Assembly: GCA_947095535.1 (NCBI GenBank)
Contig: OX352774.1
Coordinates: forward strand, 42,548,496-42,612,495
Length of the DNA stretch: 64,000 nucleotides
Source: Poecilobothrus nobilitatus
Taxonomy: Eukaryota > Arthropoda > Insecta > Diptera > Dolichopodidae
Direction of reading: 5' to 3'
Each line of letters opens with the position of its first letter. The stretch's first letter is position 1. This document shows positions 1-11,130 of this stretch, piece by piece. A program made the position numbers and the translations under genes. The notes below the pieces were generated by a model. That model was not told the DNA's origin. It saw only the letters and a program-made list of their open reading frames with translations, and searched no databases.

Positions 1-1524
1 TTGCTCCCTTTTATCATTGCTCATTTTTCTTACTGTCTACTACTTCATTTAAACACATCTACACAAAAAATTCAAAAATGCTAACTCCAGATTTTGATTA
101 GTAGGTACACAAAACCCATATTTGATACAATTCAAAACTTTTATTATAAAAATGATAGTTTATAATATAGTTAGATTCGAAATACAAACTTTAATTAAAT
201 TTTAGATCAATACCTATATATAGCAGTAAATATATATAGTCTTTAATTAAATGATTGCCAAAAGGAATTTGTATTTTTACCAAAAAAAAGAAAAATAAAA
301 AAAAAAAACACAATTAAAAAGGAAAAAAATATTTTCCTGTCTTAATTTGATAAGTATAAAATTTTGTTACATGAAAAGCAAAAATTTCTACCGTAAATTT
401 TTTTTACATATTTTGTAATAGCTATAACAAAATTTCTGTTTATGTTTTTTTTTTTTTTTTTGTTACAAAAATATAACACTATTCAATACTATATAATACA
501 TTATATACATTGGATATTCATTATATAATATATAACACTATTATATATGTATATCCAATATAATTGCCTCAAGATAAATAACAAAATTTTACAACGAAAT
601 TTACAAATAAATTATTTTTGTTACTATTAATTTTTCAAAAAATTTTCTATTTTTTCCTAAAATACCTTTGAGAAAATTTTCTAAAGAAAATTATTCATTT
701 CTATTTCTGAACTAAAAATGATCCATATAGTAATTGTTCAAAAAAAAATTTTTTTTAAGGAACTACAAGAGAAAAATGTAGAAAAACAAACACATATTAT
801 TTATTTACCTTTTTTTTTTTGTTTTTTTTTTTTTTTTTTAAGTAATGTACAATCTATAGGACCATTGAGAATATATGAACACATTATGTGCATTAAAAAA
901 TATAAATTATAGTAAAGTTCATAATTTATTTATGCCTCAATTTATATTAAAAAAAAAAAAAAAGAATAAATATATAATTTTAGTCCCCTTGATTCTTATT
1001 CTCATAAATTACAATATTAGTTGGTACAAAAATATGTTGTTTTCTAATAACAAACACCTGACACCTATATACCATATTTTTTTTATTCAAATTAATACAA
1101 TAATTAAGTAAATGCTGTTTTTTTTTTTAGTAAATACTATGGTATAAAACTATCCAATTAATATAGAAATTTAATTTTTTATAAAATATAAAAGAGTTTT
1201 TTTTGTTTTTTTTTTTCCAATAAGATATCCTAATTTTTCCACAAGGTTTATAATATTATATCTAGGTTTACCTATAGATTTTGTCAACTTCTTGAAATAA
1301 AATTGAAAGGAATTGATTTTTTTTTTAATTTATACTTCCAAAAATGTTCCATGACTAATTTCCGTGAAATTTCATGTAACGGTATTTAGGGATGAAAAAA
1401 TAATTTCTTATACAAATACAACTACAATTTTATTGAAACAAAATTCTCATTAATACCAACTATATAAGATCCCTTCTAGTATTTTTTTTCATGCACATTA
1501 ATATGTTTCACAAAAAATTTGTTT
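1..1524. other. AT-rich non-coding DNA
   Basis: No supported gene. The stretch holds long poly(T) and poly(A) runs (around 445-461, 811-839, 950-962) and short palindromic AT sequence near 505-560, where ATTGGATAT and ATATCCAAT face each other. The two short open frames at 718-1111 are built largely of K, F, I and N codons from homopolymers and are not credible proteins. Confidence 0.8.
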
Positions 1525-1710
1525 TGGGGCCTCGGTAACATAGTGGGTAAGAGAGTATAAGATACGCTGCAAACACCAAGGGAGTGTGGGTTTGAATACC
1601 ACACACGTCGTAAGAATAATTCTCCCTTACGACATTTGCAGCCACGCCTGAAAAAGGAAAGGTGTAATTTACTTGTCACATTTATTTGGCAGGGGAATAA
1701 ATTAAAAAAA
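1525..1710 (+). repeat. tRNA-derived SINE, family S1
   Basis: Head resembles a tRNA gene: an A-box-like stretch ending in GTGGGTAAGAG and a B-box-like GGTTTGAATACC, followed by a conserved body with ACGTCGTAAGA, TTACGACATTTGCAGCC and ACGCCTGAA, and an A-rich end. At least four other copies lie in this window (7829, 39102, 4744, 56831). Sequence conservation between copies defines the family; I infer RNA polymerase III promotion from the boxes. Confidence 0.8.
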
Positions 1711-1783
1711 TGTAAATTAATTTTTCTAAATAAAATCTGTTTTCCCAATCCCAAACCAAAGTATAAGTAGATACATTATACCA

Positions 1784-1920
1784 TAAGTTATAACCTGGTG
1801 TTTGATTTAAATAGGAGGTGGTGTTAATAAGTTGTAACCTAGTAAGTTGTAACCTGGTGTAGGAGAAAAACCGCGTTTTAATCTCATTAGTCTCTTTCGA
1901 GATTCCCTGCAACCCTCGCA
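1784..1920. repeat. short direct repeats AAGTTRTAACCTRGT, A-tailed segment
   Basis: Three near-identical 15-mers (AAGTTRTAACCTRGT) occur between about 1784 and 1860. They are followed by a less AT-rich stretch ending in TTCCCTGCAACCCTCGC and a poly(A) run. The A tail suggests another retroposed fragment on the plus strand directly behind the S1 SINE. No family is recognised. Confidence 0.35.
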
Positions 1921-2572
1921 AAAAAAAAAATACAAAAATATGAAAATATTTTTTATTAAATTAAAAGAAAAACAAAAATTAAATTACATTATGATAACAT
2001 AACGCATTTTAAAGGAGCACCTAACATGTTATCCAACATTATTCATTGTCATTCATTTTAACATCATATACTCTCAACATTTCAACATATAATGACAATA
2101 ATATGAATTTTTCCTCAATATTTTCAAAGTGGTGCAGCCATCGTAATTAACGTTTGCAGTAACGAAACGCCTACACAAAATATTTATTATAGCGTTATTA
2201 TTTATTAATATATTCAAATAGCGTTATACAAAATTTCATAGAAATTAGCAGCAGGACCTTTTCGATAATAAAACATTTTTTTTTTTTTAAGTTTTGAGAA
2301 GTTTTAAAGTAAGAAAATAAGTTTTCTTGGTAATTTTTTTTATTACTTTCATTTTTTATTAAACTGCCGTCAATAATTTAATGTAGTTTCTGGCTACTTC
2401 CGACTCGAATATTAAAAACTTTTGCATACTAAAATCCTTTTGTATCTTTTTTGATAGTTTATTTTTACTATTTATTTAATTTACATACTTAAATCGGTGC
2501 CATTTTATAAACCTACAATAAATTAAATGTAAAACTTCAGTCTACTATGTCAGCCTTAATTGTCTTCTTATT
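1921..2572. other. AT-rich non-coding DNA
   Basis: Nothing supportable: no long frame and no clear inverted repeat. It runs up to the target-site duplication of the LINE fragment that follows. Confidence 0.75.
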
Positions 2573-2585
2573 TAACTCTCACAAT

Positions 2586-2764
2586 TATTTAACTCACACA
2601 GCCTTAGCGACCTGTCAGGTAAAAATGTGAAGAATATTCTTCGCTTTGCAAAAAGCTCAAATTGGTTTTAACGAGTGTGATAGAAAAGCTTCTATGTGGT
2701 ATCACAATGGACCAAATACGGTCTAAGTGTGCCTTTTTGGCAGCCACCTTAACCTAACCTAACC
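2586..2764 (+). mobile_element. 5'-truncated non-LTR retrotransposon (LINE) 3' end, CCTAA tail
   Basis: A 179-bp insertion flanked by a perfect 13-bp direct repeat TAACTCTCACAAT (2573-2585 and 2765-2777). It begins inside the last codons of a LINE reading frame, passes through a 3' UTR with GGTCTAAGTGTGCC, and ends in tandem CCTAA. Truncation at the 5' end plus a target duplication is the signature of target-primed reverse transcription. The insertion looks comparatively young because the duplication is intact. The 3' UTR resembles the end of the 40.1-kb LINE relic, which also has GGTCTAAG before a C-rich tandem tail. Confidence 0.8.
2588..2671 (+). pseudogene. LINE ORF2 C-terminal fragment
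   Basis: 27 codons plus stop are open in frame, reading FNSHSLSDLSGKNVKN followed by a segment ending AKSSNWF and TAA. The D-L-S...F-x-x-S-x-W-F pattern matches the extreme C terminus of RNase H-bearing insect LINE polyproteins (known family feature, judged by eye). It is a fragment only: reverse transcriptase and most of RNase H are absent because the insertion is 5'-truncated at 2586. No stop or frameshift interrupts the remaining codons. Confidence 0.6.
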
Positions 2765-2777
2765 TAACTCTCACAAT

Positions 2778-4743
2778 ACCTTACTCCTTAAAGTTTAGTC
2801 TAAATAAGGTTTTATACCTAAATATTTTTAAGGTTTAAGTGATTTGTTAAAAAAATAATTCTTAAGGAGTGCCGAAAATTATTCTTTGGAAATTTAGATA
2901 TATAGGAATAAATAACAGATTCTTACTATATATATATAATAATTGAGACTTAATTACAAAAATCACTATAAGAAAACAATAATATCACTTATTACACCAA
3001 AGTCTTCTTTCTTAATTTTCTAAACAATACAATCAATATTATTTTGAATAGGTATCTTATATTTTCAGGAATTATCTTTCTTTTTTTCTTTTAAATAAAA
3101 AACTATAACTATAAATCTTTAAAGCTCAATATTACTTATCTTAAACAGAAAATATTTATTTATTTATTTATTTATTTAAAACCCTATATTTATAATAAAA
3201 CATAAAAAAAGGACATAATATGAATATCCTTTGAGAACATATTATTTATATATACTTAAATATATATTTACAAAATTATTATAAATTAGGTCATTTCTAA
3301 AAAAATTTATTTAAAAAAAAAAAAATTTTTTTTTATTTTTATTCGTTTCTTTTAATTATTTTTAACTTTGTCCTTATTTTAAATATTCTCAATTTTATTT
3401 TTATTCTGTTAATTACTCAAATATTAAATTAGTTAGAGAAAAGAGCATCAAAATAACAAAAAGAACAAAAAACTATGGTGATACAAAAAGAGAAATACAG
3501 ATTAAAGGAGGAAAAAAAAAAAAAAAAGCATTAGAATGAACTGAGAAAAGTGCAAAAAATCCTAGTAATAAAATTAAAAACAAAAAAAAAATGTATATAT
3601 AAATATATTTATAAACAACCATTTATATCTAAATGTATAGTTTTCTGTGTGTGTGTATATATATGTATTCATTTAATATTCAAGGACATTTAGAATCTAT
3701 ATGGAAAATAAAGTAAAATAAAACCCTGTACCAAATTGTTACTTACAATGAACTATTATTGTATATTAATTTACTTTAAAGTATATGTTATATAATTAAG
3801 CACATACACTCGTACATAGTTATAAATATAAATTTTGTATAGTTATATTTGGTATTTAGATATTGTTTATGTACTATTATATATTTTTAAAACTGTATTA
3901 TTTATATAGGTTAATTACTTATTCATTATACTTATTATATTAGGTTTAATATTTATAGATATGTATATATTTGCATCTTTAGATATTTATTAACAAAAAA
4001 GGAAAATAGAAAACGGAAATTTAGTCATTTTTTAAATATATTAAGAACTTAAAGGCATTCTCAAATTTTTGTTATTTTTCTTTTTAATTATATACGTATT
4101 AGTTTTTATATAAAAATATTTTAAATGTTAGTATTCTAATGAATGGAAAAAAATGGGAAAAGTTAAAAAATTTCAGATTACTGTTAAAATTTCTAATAAT
4201 ATATATTTAAGGAGGCAATTTACACGGACAAATCGTCAATAGAAATAAAAAGTTATAATTATATTATTAAAGAAGAAGAAATTATACTCATTACAGAATA
4301 ATTCTTTGTATGTAGTTAAGCAATAGTTAAAAAAAAAAGAAATTTTAATTTAACTTTATCATATACGTATAATAGTAAACACTAAAGGGTTAAACAATTT
4401 ATAAAATAAAGTATAGTTACTATGTATATTAAGAATAACTTTTTAATATAAAACGTTAAAATATTAAAAGAAAATTAAAATACTATAGCCCCAGTGTCTA
4501 ACACATTTATAAAAATCACAACGGTAATACTGTTGCTGTACCATTACAAAATCATAACATAGTAACATAAAATCATTAAATCATAATAATCTAAAGTATT
4601 GATTAAACCTTTTCGACTTCTACATTCTGAAGCGATAGAAGTAGTACAGGATAACCCTTTTGTTATTTCTAATCTGTAAATTTGTTACTTTATTATTTTA
4701 GCACTTTAAATGATTAAACATGGATTGACTTAGAAAATAATAT
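2778..4743. other. AT-rich non-coding DNA
   Basis: No gene recognised. It contains simple TTTA and TA/GT tracts. A frame at 4470-4560 on the minus strand contains a short LDTGA string, which I regard as chance. Confidence 0.7.
3153..3178. repeat. (TTTA)n microsatellite
   Basis: About six perfect TTTA/ATTT units in a row. Confidence 0.9.
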
Positions 4744-4893
4744 AAAATATCTACGCTAAAAACACGGAGGGAGTTTGTTTTCGAATTCGACACACGTCAT
4801 AAGAACAATTACCCAGTTAATTACGACATTTTACAGAAAAGAAAAGGCGTAATTTCTTTGTTACATTTATCCCCCTACTAAGGATAAACTAAA
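4744..4893 (+). repeat. degraded S1 SINE
   Basis: Partial, diverged copy. It keeps ACGGAGGGAGT, a B-box-like TTCGAATTCGACACACGTCA, TTACGACATTT and the A-rich end, but has lost the A-box half of the tRNA-like head. It is older than the copies at 7829 and 39102. Confidence 0.7.
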
Positions 4894-4992
4894 AAAAAAT
4901 TTAAAAAAAAAAATAATATATCTCTGTGTAAGATTTTTGTTTTAACGAATGATCAATGAAAGATATAGTAGATTTTTAGATTATTTTTGCTA

Positions 4993-5330
4993 AGAGAAAT
5001 GGGAATCTTCTAAAAATACCAAGAATGGTAGTGTCAGATTCTTACTCATTTCCATGTCCACCTACAGCCTATATATTTATAATAGAATGAAACCCCTAAG
5101 TACTACCGCAGTATGTTGGCTAAGAAATAGGGATAGAAAAGGATAGAACAAGGATCCGGAAACATTGAATTGGGGAGTAGGACTGTGCAGGAACAATGAG
5201 TCCGCCTATTATTATTACTATTTTTTTTATCAGTGACCACAAATTTTAACAGTTACAGCATTCAGTAGTACAACACTTTCCCTCATGAGGTAATAATCCA
5301 CAGTCATTGTAGCAGCTATTATTATTCGAA
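4993..5330 (-). repeat. S2 repeat (SINE with internal trinucleotide tract), body only
   Basis: Reverse-complement match to the body of the 33.7-kb copy: GTGGGAATCTTTC-like end, the AGTATCAGATTCTTAC block, TTGGCTAGGGAATAGGG-like block, and the ATT-rich stretch before a GTAGCAGC end. The tRNA-like head is missing. Confidence 0.7.
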
Positions 5331-6512
5331 GTCTTATATGCTATAGAGTTAAGGTTATCAGTGTTACCGTTATAACTATATTAAAGTTAAATTTTTAAAA
5401 ACTAATATTACTCAAGACAAAGAATGGTAACTTTGAATAATGAAATTTAACCAAACTAAAAATCTTGTATTAAGAAAAAAAAGAATATAAAATTATGTTA
5501 GCAATTTTGTAATTGTAAATATATATTCATATCTAGTTAATACTTATAAGTTAGAGTTATTTTATTTCTAAAAACGGTAAAATAGATTCTTTTCTTTTAC
5601 TTTAATATTAACCTCTAACACTAAAAATATCTTTAAGAGAAATTATTTTATAATAAAATTTTACCATTCTATTCAATGCTGAAACGAATAAAAATTTAAA
5701 GATATTCAGATGTATAATTTATAATATAAAAGAACGAGTGAAAAAGAGTAAAGGAGACAAAAATAACAATTAGATTTTTTTGTTTTGTAATTTTATTTTT
5801 TTTATTTTTTGTCTCTAAAGTTTTATACTTTTTGTTCAAACGTTTGCTTTTTTTTTAATTTTCTTGATTTTGTTTACGTTTAATATTAAAGTCGTGACAA
5901 AACCTATAATTATTCATCATAAATCACACTTATAAGAAAAAGAAAAATTAGAAGAAAAAAATTTATTCTATCCTTCTCTGCTTTTATTTTTATTTTTTTT
6001 TTTTTTTGAAAATTCACAAAACTCCCTGCAGTCTTTTTGTCTATATGAAAATATTTTGAAATGTTTTTTGTTTAATTTTTTGTTTTTTGTTTGTTTCTTT
6101 TTTTGTCGTGCCTTATTTACTTCTAATATTATCCGGTGTGATGCGATATAATATAATGGTTAGAGATACAATTGTAATGATAGCAACCGAAAAAATATAA
6201 ATGACTTTATATGTGATAGTATGATCTATACCCCCCTTTAAGTTCATATTTGTTAAAAGTGGGTAATGTCATGTCAAGAAGATCAGTAGTATATTCCCAC
6301 ACATATTATTTATAATGATATGTACAAGCATATAGAGTAGGAGCTTCTTAAATTCCCAAAAGAAAAACAAAAAACTTAAAAGATTTTCAAGAAAATAGGT
6401 GGCAACCAGATATCAAAATTATTTCCTGATTTAATTTTTTTTTTTTTTTTTTTATTTTGTTGAGTTTACAAAATATTATATAAAATCGTTTGAAAAGAAT
6501 CAGAAAAAAACA
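5331..6512. other. AT-rich non-coding DNA
   Basis: Poly(T) tracts (5988-6007), no credible frame and no inverted repeat noticed. Confidence 0.7.
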
Positions 6513-6629
6513 ATGGAAACTCATACAATTTTACTTATGACAAAATGTAGCCTAAAAATGTATGGCATGTTTGAAAAGGAAAATTCAATTTGTTGTTCGG
6601 AACCTTCTACAGTAAATACCAACAAAAAC
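6513..6629 (+). other. candidate first coding exon (unverified)
   Basis: A 39-codon frame starts with ATG in a favourable context (AACAATGG) and runs, in phase 0, directly into a consensus splice donor GTGAGT at 6630-6635. Residues include KCSLKMYGMFEKENS and CCSEPSTVNTN. Without splicing the frame stops after nine more codons. Composition is less AT-rich than the flanks. No homologous protein is recognised and no downstream exon is tied to it, so chance is a serious alternative. Confidence 0.15.
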
Positions 6630-6942
6630 GTGAGTTTAAAATGTTTTAGCTTTTAATTTATTCAAATTAGTTAAAAAAACAGGTTTGATACCTTTTTTTC
6701 GATTTTATGTGAAACTCTAAAAGACAAAATGTTGATATTTCTTACTTATAAACATAACATAAATACACAGTATACCTTGTAACTCTTTTAAAAAATGTTT
6801 ACTCAACAATGTGTAATAACACATATTTACTCAATATTAGTTTTAGTATCAATTTTTTCTAAAGTTCAATCTTTGATTTTATTTAATTAATCGATTAATT
6901 AAAACGATAGAGCAATTTTAGCTGAAAAGCATTTTTTTTTTC
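6630..6942. other. AT-rich non-coding DNA
   Basis: Nothing recognised; leads into the S2 fragment. Confidence 0.65.
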
Positions 6943-7078
6943 CTAAGAAAGGTGGGAATCTTTCAAAAAGGAACGGATTACCCTTGATAATGTCAGATTT
7001 TTTCTGACCAAACTCACTCTCCCTTTAACCAAAGTAATGAGATGAAATCCTTAACTGCTAATGGCTAGGGATTAAGTA
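6943..7078 (-). repeat. S2 repeat fragment
   Basis: Reverse-complement match to the S2 3' part: GGTGGGAATCTTTC, a TGTCAGATT block, GATGAAATCCTTAACTGC and TGGCTAGGGATTA. The fragment covers only about the last 130 bp of the family. Confidence 0.6.
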
Positions 7079-7484
7079 AAAATCGAAATATCTGAAAACA
7101 AATAAGTTAATGAATGAAAATAAAAATTTATACTTCCAATGTTTCAAAAAATTTGGTAACACTAAAAAAAAAATTCACATGTTGATTTTTTAATTTAAAT
7201 AAACATGCACATCGTGTTAACACTAGGAAAAAGTTAACTTAAAAAGATGTATTTTAAGGTTTTCTGATCTTGTGTTCAAAAATAAAAAAAAAATATGAAT
7301 ACGAAAGTACGAATTTTAATGATGATTTTCATAATTTTACTTTTACACTTTTAATAATAGCTTGAATTCTCATTAATTTAATCCATTTCTTAATTTTAAA
7401 ATTTCTTCACAACTAAAATTTAAACAAAATTATTAAAAGCTTAAGTTTACTTTAAATAATTTTTTTAAGTTTTTTTTTTAAAGA
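7079..7484. other. AT-rich non-coding DNA
   Basis: Nothing supportable between two S2-like fragments. Confidence 0.65.
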
Positions 7485-7600
7485 AGTTGGTGGGAATCAT
7501 CGCAAAACGCTGAAGAGGAACGTTACAGACACTGGGATACTTAACCCACAAAACATCATCTCCTTTTTTGATCGAACAATAGATTAAGGAACCTTTAGTA
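7485..7600 (-). repeat. possible diverged S2 fragment or LINE 3' UTR
   Basis: Begins GGTGGGAATCATCGCAAAAC, which resembles the S2 end. The rest aligns only loosely. It lies just downstream (minus strand) of the LINE coding relic at 7633-7828, so it may instead be that element's 3' UTR. Confidence 0.35.
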
Positions 7601-7632
7601 ATATTGTACTGTTTGGGCAAGGGAAGATTCTA

Positions 7633-7828
7633 CTATGTAGTAAAAATAGGTTTAAGGTTTACAGAAATGTGATGAAGGAAGGTTTTGAAATTCTCCTGAA
7701 AAAAGTGTAAATTGAAATTGTAGTCATCTCTAATTTTAGCGTACAGATGAGGTGGAAAATGTTTCCACATTCGTGATATTCCAGTTATAAACGAAGTGAA
7801 GAAGTAGTTGTGAACAAATTTAAAATTC
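7633..7828 (-). pseudogene. LINE reverse-transcriptase ORF C terminus, interrupted by a SINE
   Basis: The minus-strand frame reads YFFTSFITGISRMWKHFPPH, then YNFNLHFFQENFKTFL, ending at a stop at 7633. The order S-F-F/x-x-x-S/R-x-W-x-x-x-P-P, then N-x-x-x-F-x-x-N, is the typical C-terminal tail of non-LTR reverse transcriptases of the Jockey/CR1 type (family knowledge, by eye). The frame is cut at its upstream side by the S1 SINE inserted at 7829. The nominal Met start lies inside that SINE and is not real. No catalytic motifs survive. Confidence 0.5.
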
Positions 7829-8025
7829 GGGGGCATTGGTGGCCCAGTGGGTAAGAGCGTATAAAATACGTTGTAAACACAGAGGGAGTGTGGGTTCGAA
7901 TCTCACACACGTCGTAAGAGTTATTCCTCCACGACATTTTTACGACATTTACAGCCACGCCTGAACAGAAAAGGTTGTGTAATTTCCTGTCCCCATTTGC
8001 GGCAGAGAAATGCATTAAAAAAAAA
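7829..8025 (+). mobile_element. tRNA-derived SINE S1, full copy with target duplication
   Basis: Best-preserved plus-strand S1 copy. A-box: TGGCCCAGTGGGTAAGAG. B-box: GGTTCGAATCTC, sitting in a T-arm that can fold as GTGGG-TTCGAAT-CTCAC. The body has ACGTCGTAAGAG, TACGACATTTACAGCC and ACGCCTGAACAG, then an A tail. A 13-bp direct repeat AAATTTAAAATTC flanks it (7816-7828 and 8026-8038), showing retroposition, here into a LINE relic. Confidence 0.85.
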
Positions 8026-8038
8026 AAATTTAAAATTC

Positions 8039-10670
8039 CTCGAAAAATTTAAATTAAATCGAGAACAAAATGCTCTTTTATCATTTTAACATACACATTT
8101 TTATTTTATCATGAGAATTATTATAGCCTTTAAGAAAAATATACGGGGCAGCTTTAATTTTTGTCAGTACAAATTTCAATTAATTTATTAATATTTAATT
8201 GGTTTTCATACCCTAATATTTGTAGGAAGTATTTTTTCTTTAAGTCTTGGCCATCACATTTATTTTTAAATTGCATGTGGGTGAAGATTTTCGCCTACTA
8301 AAGTAGATTTAAATACATTTAATCTTATCCGAACCTGATGTTTTTAAAAATTTAAAAATTTTAAAATAAAAATGTTCATAATATTAAAATAACCTTTAAC
8401 TGCTATTAAATTATTATTCCCATGCATGATATCTTATAATATCAAATTAACTGTTTTTTTTTTTTGTTTTCCATTTATTTTCAATACCTATAAATTATTT
8501 ACAATAATTAATCTACACTAAAATGTCAATCTGTTAATTAAACTGCTTATGTCCCAAAAATCAAAAGGAAATCTTAAGCTCTTCTGTTTTTTTTTTTTTT
8601 TTTTTTCTGTTTTTGTGCTCCGACAGTAAACACAACTGGTTATCAAATCACTGCTTTTTAAATATAAAAAAAAAATTAAGAGAGTTCATGATAATTTTTA
8701 AACAGATGTCTTCACCGGATACAGGACAGCAAAAAAAAAAAACCGAACAAAAAAAATGTAGGTACTAATACCGTGTTTCTTAGAAAAAGACAGAAAAAAA
8801 ATGCAGAAAGGTTATAATATCGCTTTGACGTTATTTATATTTTTCTCTTTCTTTTTCTTTTTGTTTTCTTTTATTTTTTTTTTGTTTTAATTCTGCCAAT
8901 TTATTCAGGTTTTAATTACAGTTTTTTGGACACTTTGGTATTATAATTATAAGTCTCAGGTTATCTTATTTACTTACTGCTCACTATAAAACTTAAGAAG
9001 AAAAATCACTAACAGCTGGAAGAAATTTTTTTTCTTCCTTCTCATGTTGCTGTGTTTTGTTTTTGTTTTTTTTTTTTTTTTTGTATTCATTGTGATCACA
9101 TTTTAAAGAGTTTTACTTGTTATTATGTCTGTCTGTTTCTTTATTCATATGTTTTGACTTTAGTTAGAAAATGTTTATTATAATCAACTTAGGCTAATTG
9201 AGTACGAATAAAAAGTGTAGATTTTCTTAAATACTTAGTTGTAAAATGTAAAATTAAAATAAAACCAGGTTAATATTAGATTAGATTAGAAAAGCTACAA
9301 AAGTGAAATTATTAATATAACGCGAATCTAAAAAAAAAAAATCAATTTTTAAAAGAAAAAGGGAAAAGATGAGGAAGACGTAAAGGTTACTATTAACTGT
9401 GTAAGATACAGCCAATTTAAGTTTTATTGATTTCTCAGGCACAAAATTTGTATTTTGAATATAATGTAAAACATAATGGAATATACTTTCTTCCTTCATT
9501 TTCCTAAATACTTTTTATTTAATATAAAGATATATACCAGTAATATAAATTGCAAAACCCTCATGATTTGATTAGGAAATTTCGGTTGTCAAAAATACTT
9601 AGTAGTTAAAGTTAATGCTTATAATCTAAATTTGTTTTAGTTTAAATGAAAATTTCATAAGAAAGGGTTTAGGCTCAGTTGTCTCATTTGTTCTAAAATC
9701 TAAAAAACACAAAATTTTTATTTAGAAGAATTTCTAATATGAAGTATTTTGCTATTACAATATGATACAGTAAGAAAGATAAAACCTAACTTAAAAGCTA
9801 GAAGATTTTTTTAAGAACTATGGTTAAGATAAAAATTCAAAAATATTAATTAAAATGTATTTAGATAACTACTGCAGTTGCGGTAATTGTTAAAATTTTT
9901 TTTATTTAAAAAAAAAAATCCGTTAATTTTATCTTTTTCAACTAGACTTGAACCAAAATTATAATTAAACCGTAACATAATACACCATGAAATTTTTAAT
10001 TTCATGAATAATTGGACCGCTACAAAGCACGATATTAATTTTTTCTTTTTCTTCTTATTATTGCTGTCTTACCTTGTCATTTGATTAAAAACATTAATTA
10101 AAAAATACAAAAAAAAAAAAAAACAGAATAGGTAAAAGTATAGAAAGATAACGTCATCTAATGTTAGTAATTTTAAATAGATCTTATATTTAATTCATAC
10201 TCGTATATATATATGTATATGCTCTTAATTAATATTGACGGACATTTGTTGTTGAAACTGAAAGATAAGATATATAAAAATATATATAAAATTTTTATTA
10301 AAAATATATTCAGTTACTTTTATTTATAATTTTTAAGTTATGTTTTAATTTTATAGTCTTTTATGCCTTTATAAGACTTTCAAACTGAATAAATAGTAAG
10401 TAAATACTTAAATAATTGAAGCTATAGACATTTATGGTAACATACATAATATATTATTTATTTAAAATATTTTTAGTTTTAGTTTTTAATTTACAATTAA
10501 TGAATTGAAATATACAACTAAATAATATAATATGTAATTATAAGGTTCTTGTATATGATGTTAATATTTTCATTTTAAACTTTTAAGTCGCAATTGCATT
10601 TTAATTTTTTTTGAACTATCACTTTCTTATTATACGATAATTATTTAATAAATTTTTAAAATTGGATTCA
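8039..10670. other. AT-rich non-coding DNA
   Basis: Many poly(T) tracts (8459-8465, 8587-8606, 9067-9082). The 72-codon minus frame at 9281-9499 has no recognisable motif and composition like its surroundings; I do not call it. Confidence 0.7.
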
Positions 10671-10766
10671 TTAGTTTATCACTAATGCATCATTCTCTGT
10701 CATAGAAGCAGTATTATCAGAAGCACTACACTTAGAGACATTATACACAAATCTCTCAGTCAACAT
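10671..10766 (-). other. candidate terminal exon in a GC-richer island (unverified)
   Basis: The island 10671-10795 is clearly richer in G+C than its flanks. On the minus strand it holds a 31-codon frame from ATG (10764-10766) to TAA (10671-10673), including SKCSASDNTASMTENDALVI, a hydrophilic serine/threonine-rich tail. An AAG at 10731-10733 could act as a splice acceptor, giving an exon 10671-10730. The plus strand of the same island is also open for about 41 codons after CATTAG, so strand is uncertain. No family is recognised. Confidence 0.2.
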
Positions 10767-10880
10767 TCAACTGTCACCGTGTGCGGACCTGTTTTTTTAG
10801 CAGCAATTAAATCAAATTTAACTTAATTAGCTAATGCAAATTTAATGAAAGATTAGGAAGAGAGGAAGGGGAACTAGAAA

Positions 10881-11130
10881 AAAACAAAACAGAATAGGAA
10901 CCTAAAGTTTTTAAAGGCGCATATTTTTCAAAAGACAATACCGAAAAAATTTGAAATACTGTGAACCAAAATTTGTAATTTTTCTTAAAATTTTGTAATA
11001 ACGAAAAAGTATGTAAGAAAAAATGCTACATTCTTCAATTTTAAGGAAACTCTATAAATAATTAAGAAAAAAACTATTAGCAGATGTAAAATTATAATGT
11101 TAAGAATTTAATTTTTCCATTTTATTTTGA
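10881..11130 (-). mobile_element. family A element, outer part (interrupted by family B)
   Basis: Degraded reverse-oriented A copy. It starts with the counterpart of the A right end (ACAAAACAGAATAGGAACC, then TTTTTAAAGGCGCATATTTT) and continues through the same order of blocks as the 20.5-kb copy until family B begins. The remaining part resumes at 13650. Confidence 0.65.

Noticed and set aside
4470..4560. Minus-strand LDTGA string resembling a retroviral-type aspartic protease
   Set aside because: Only a four- to five-residue match with stops on both sides; expected by chance in six-frame translation of 64 kb.
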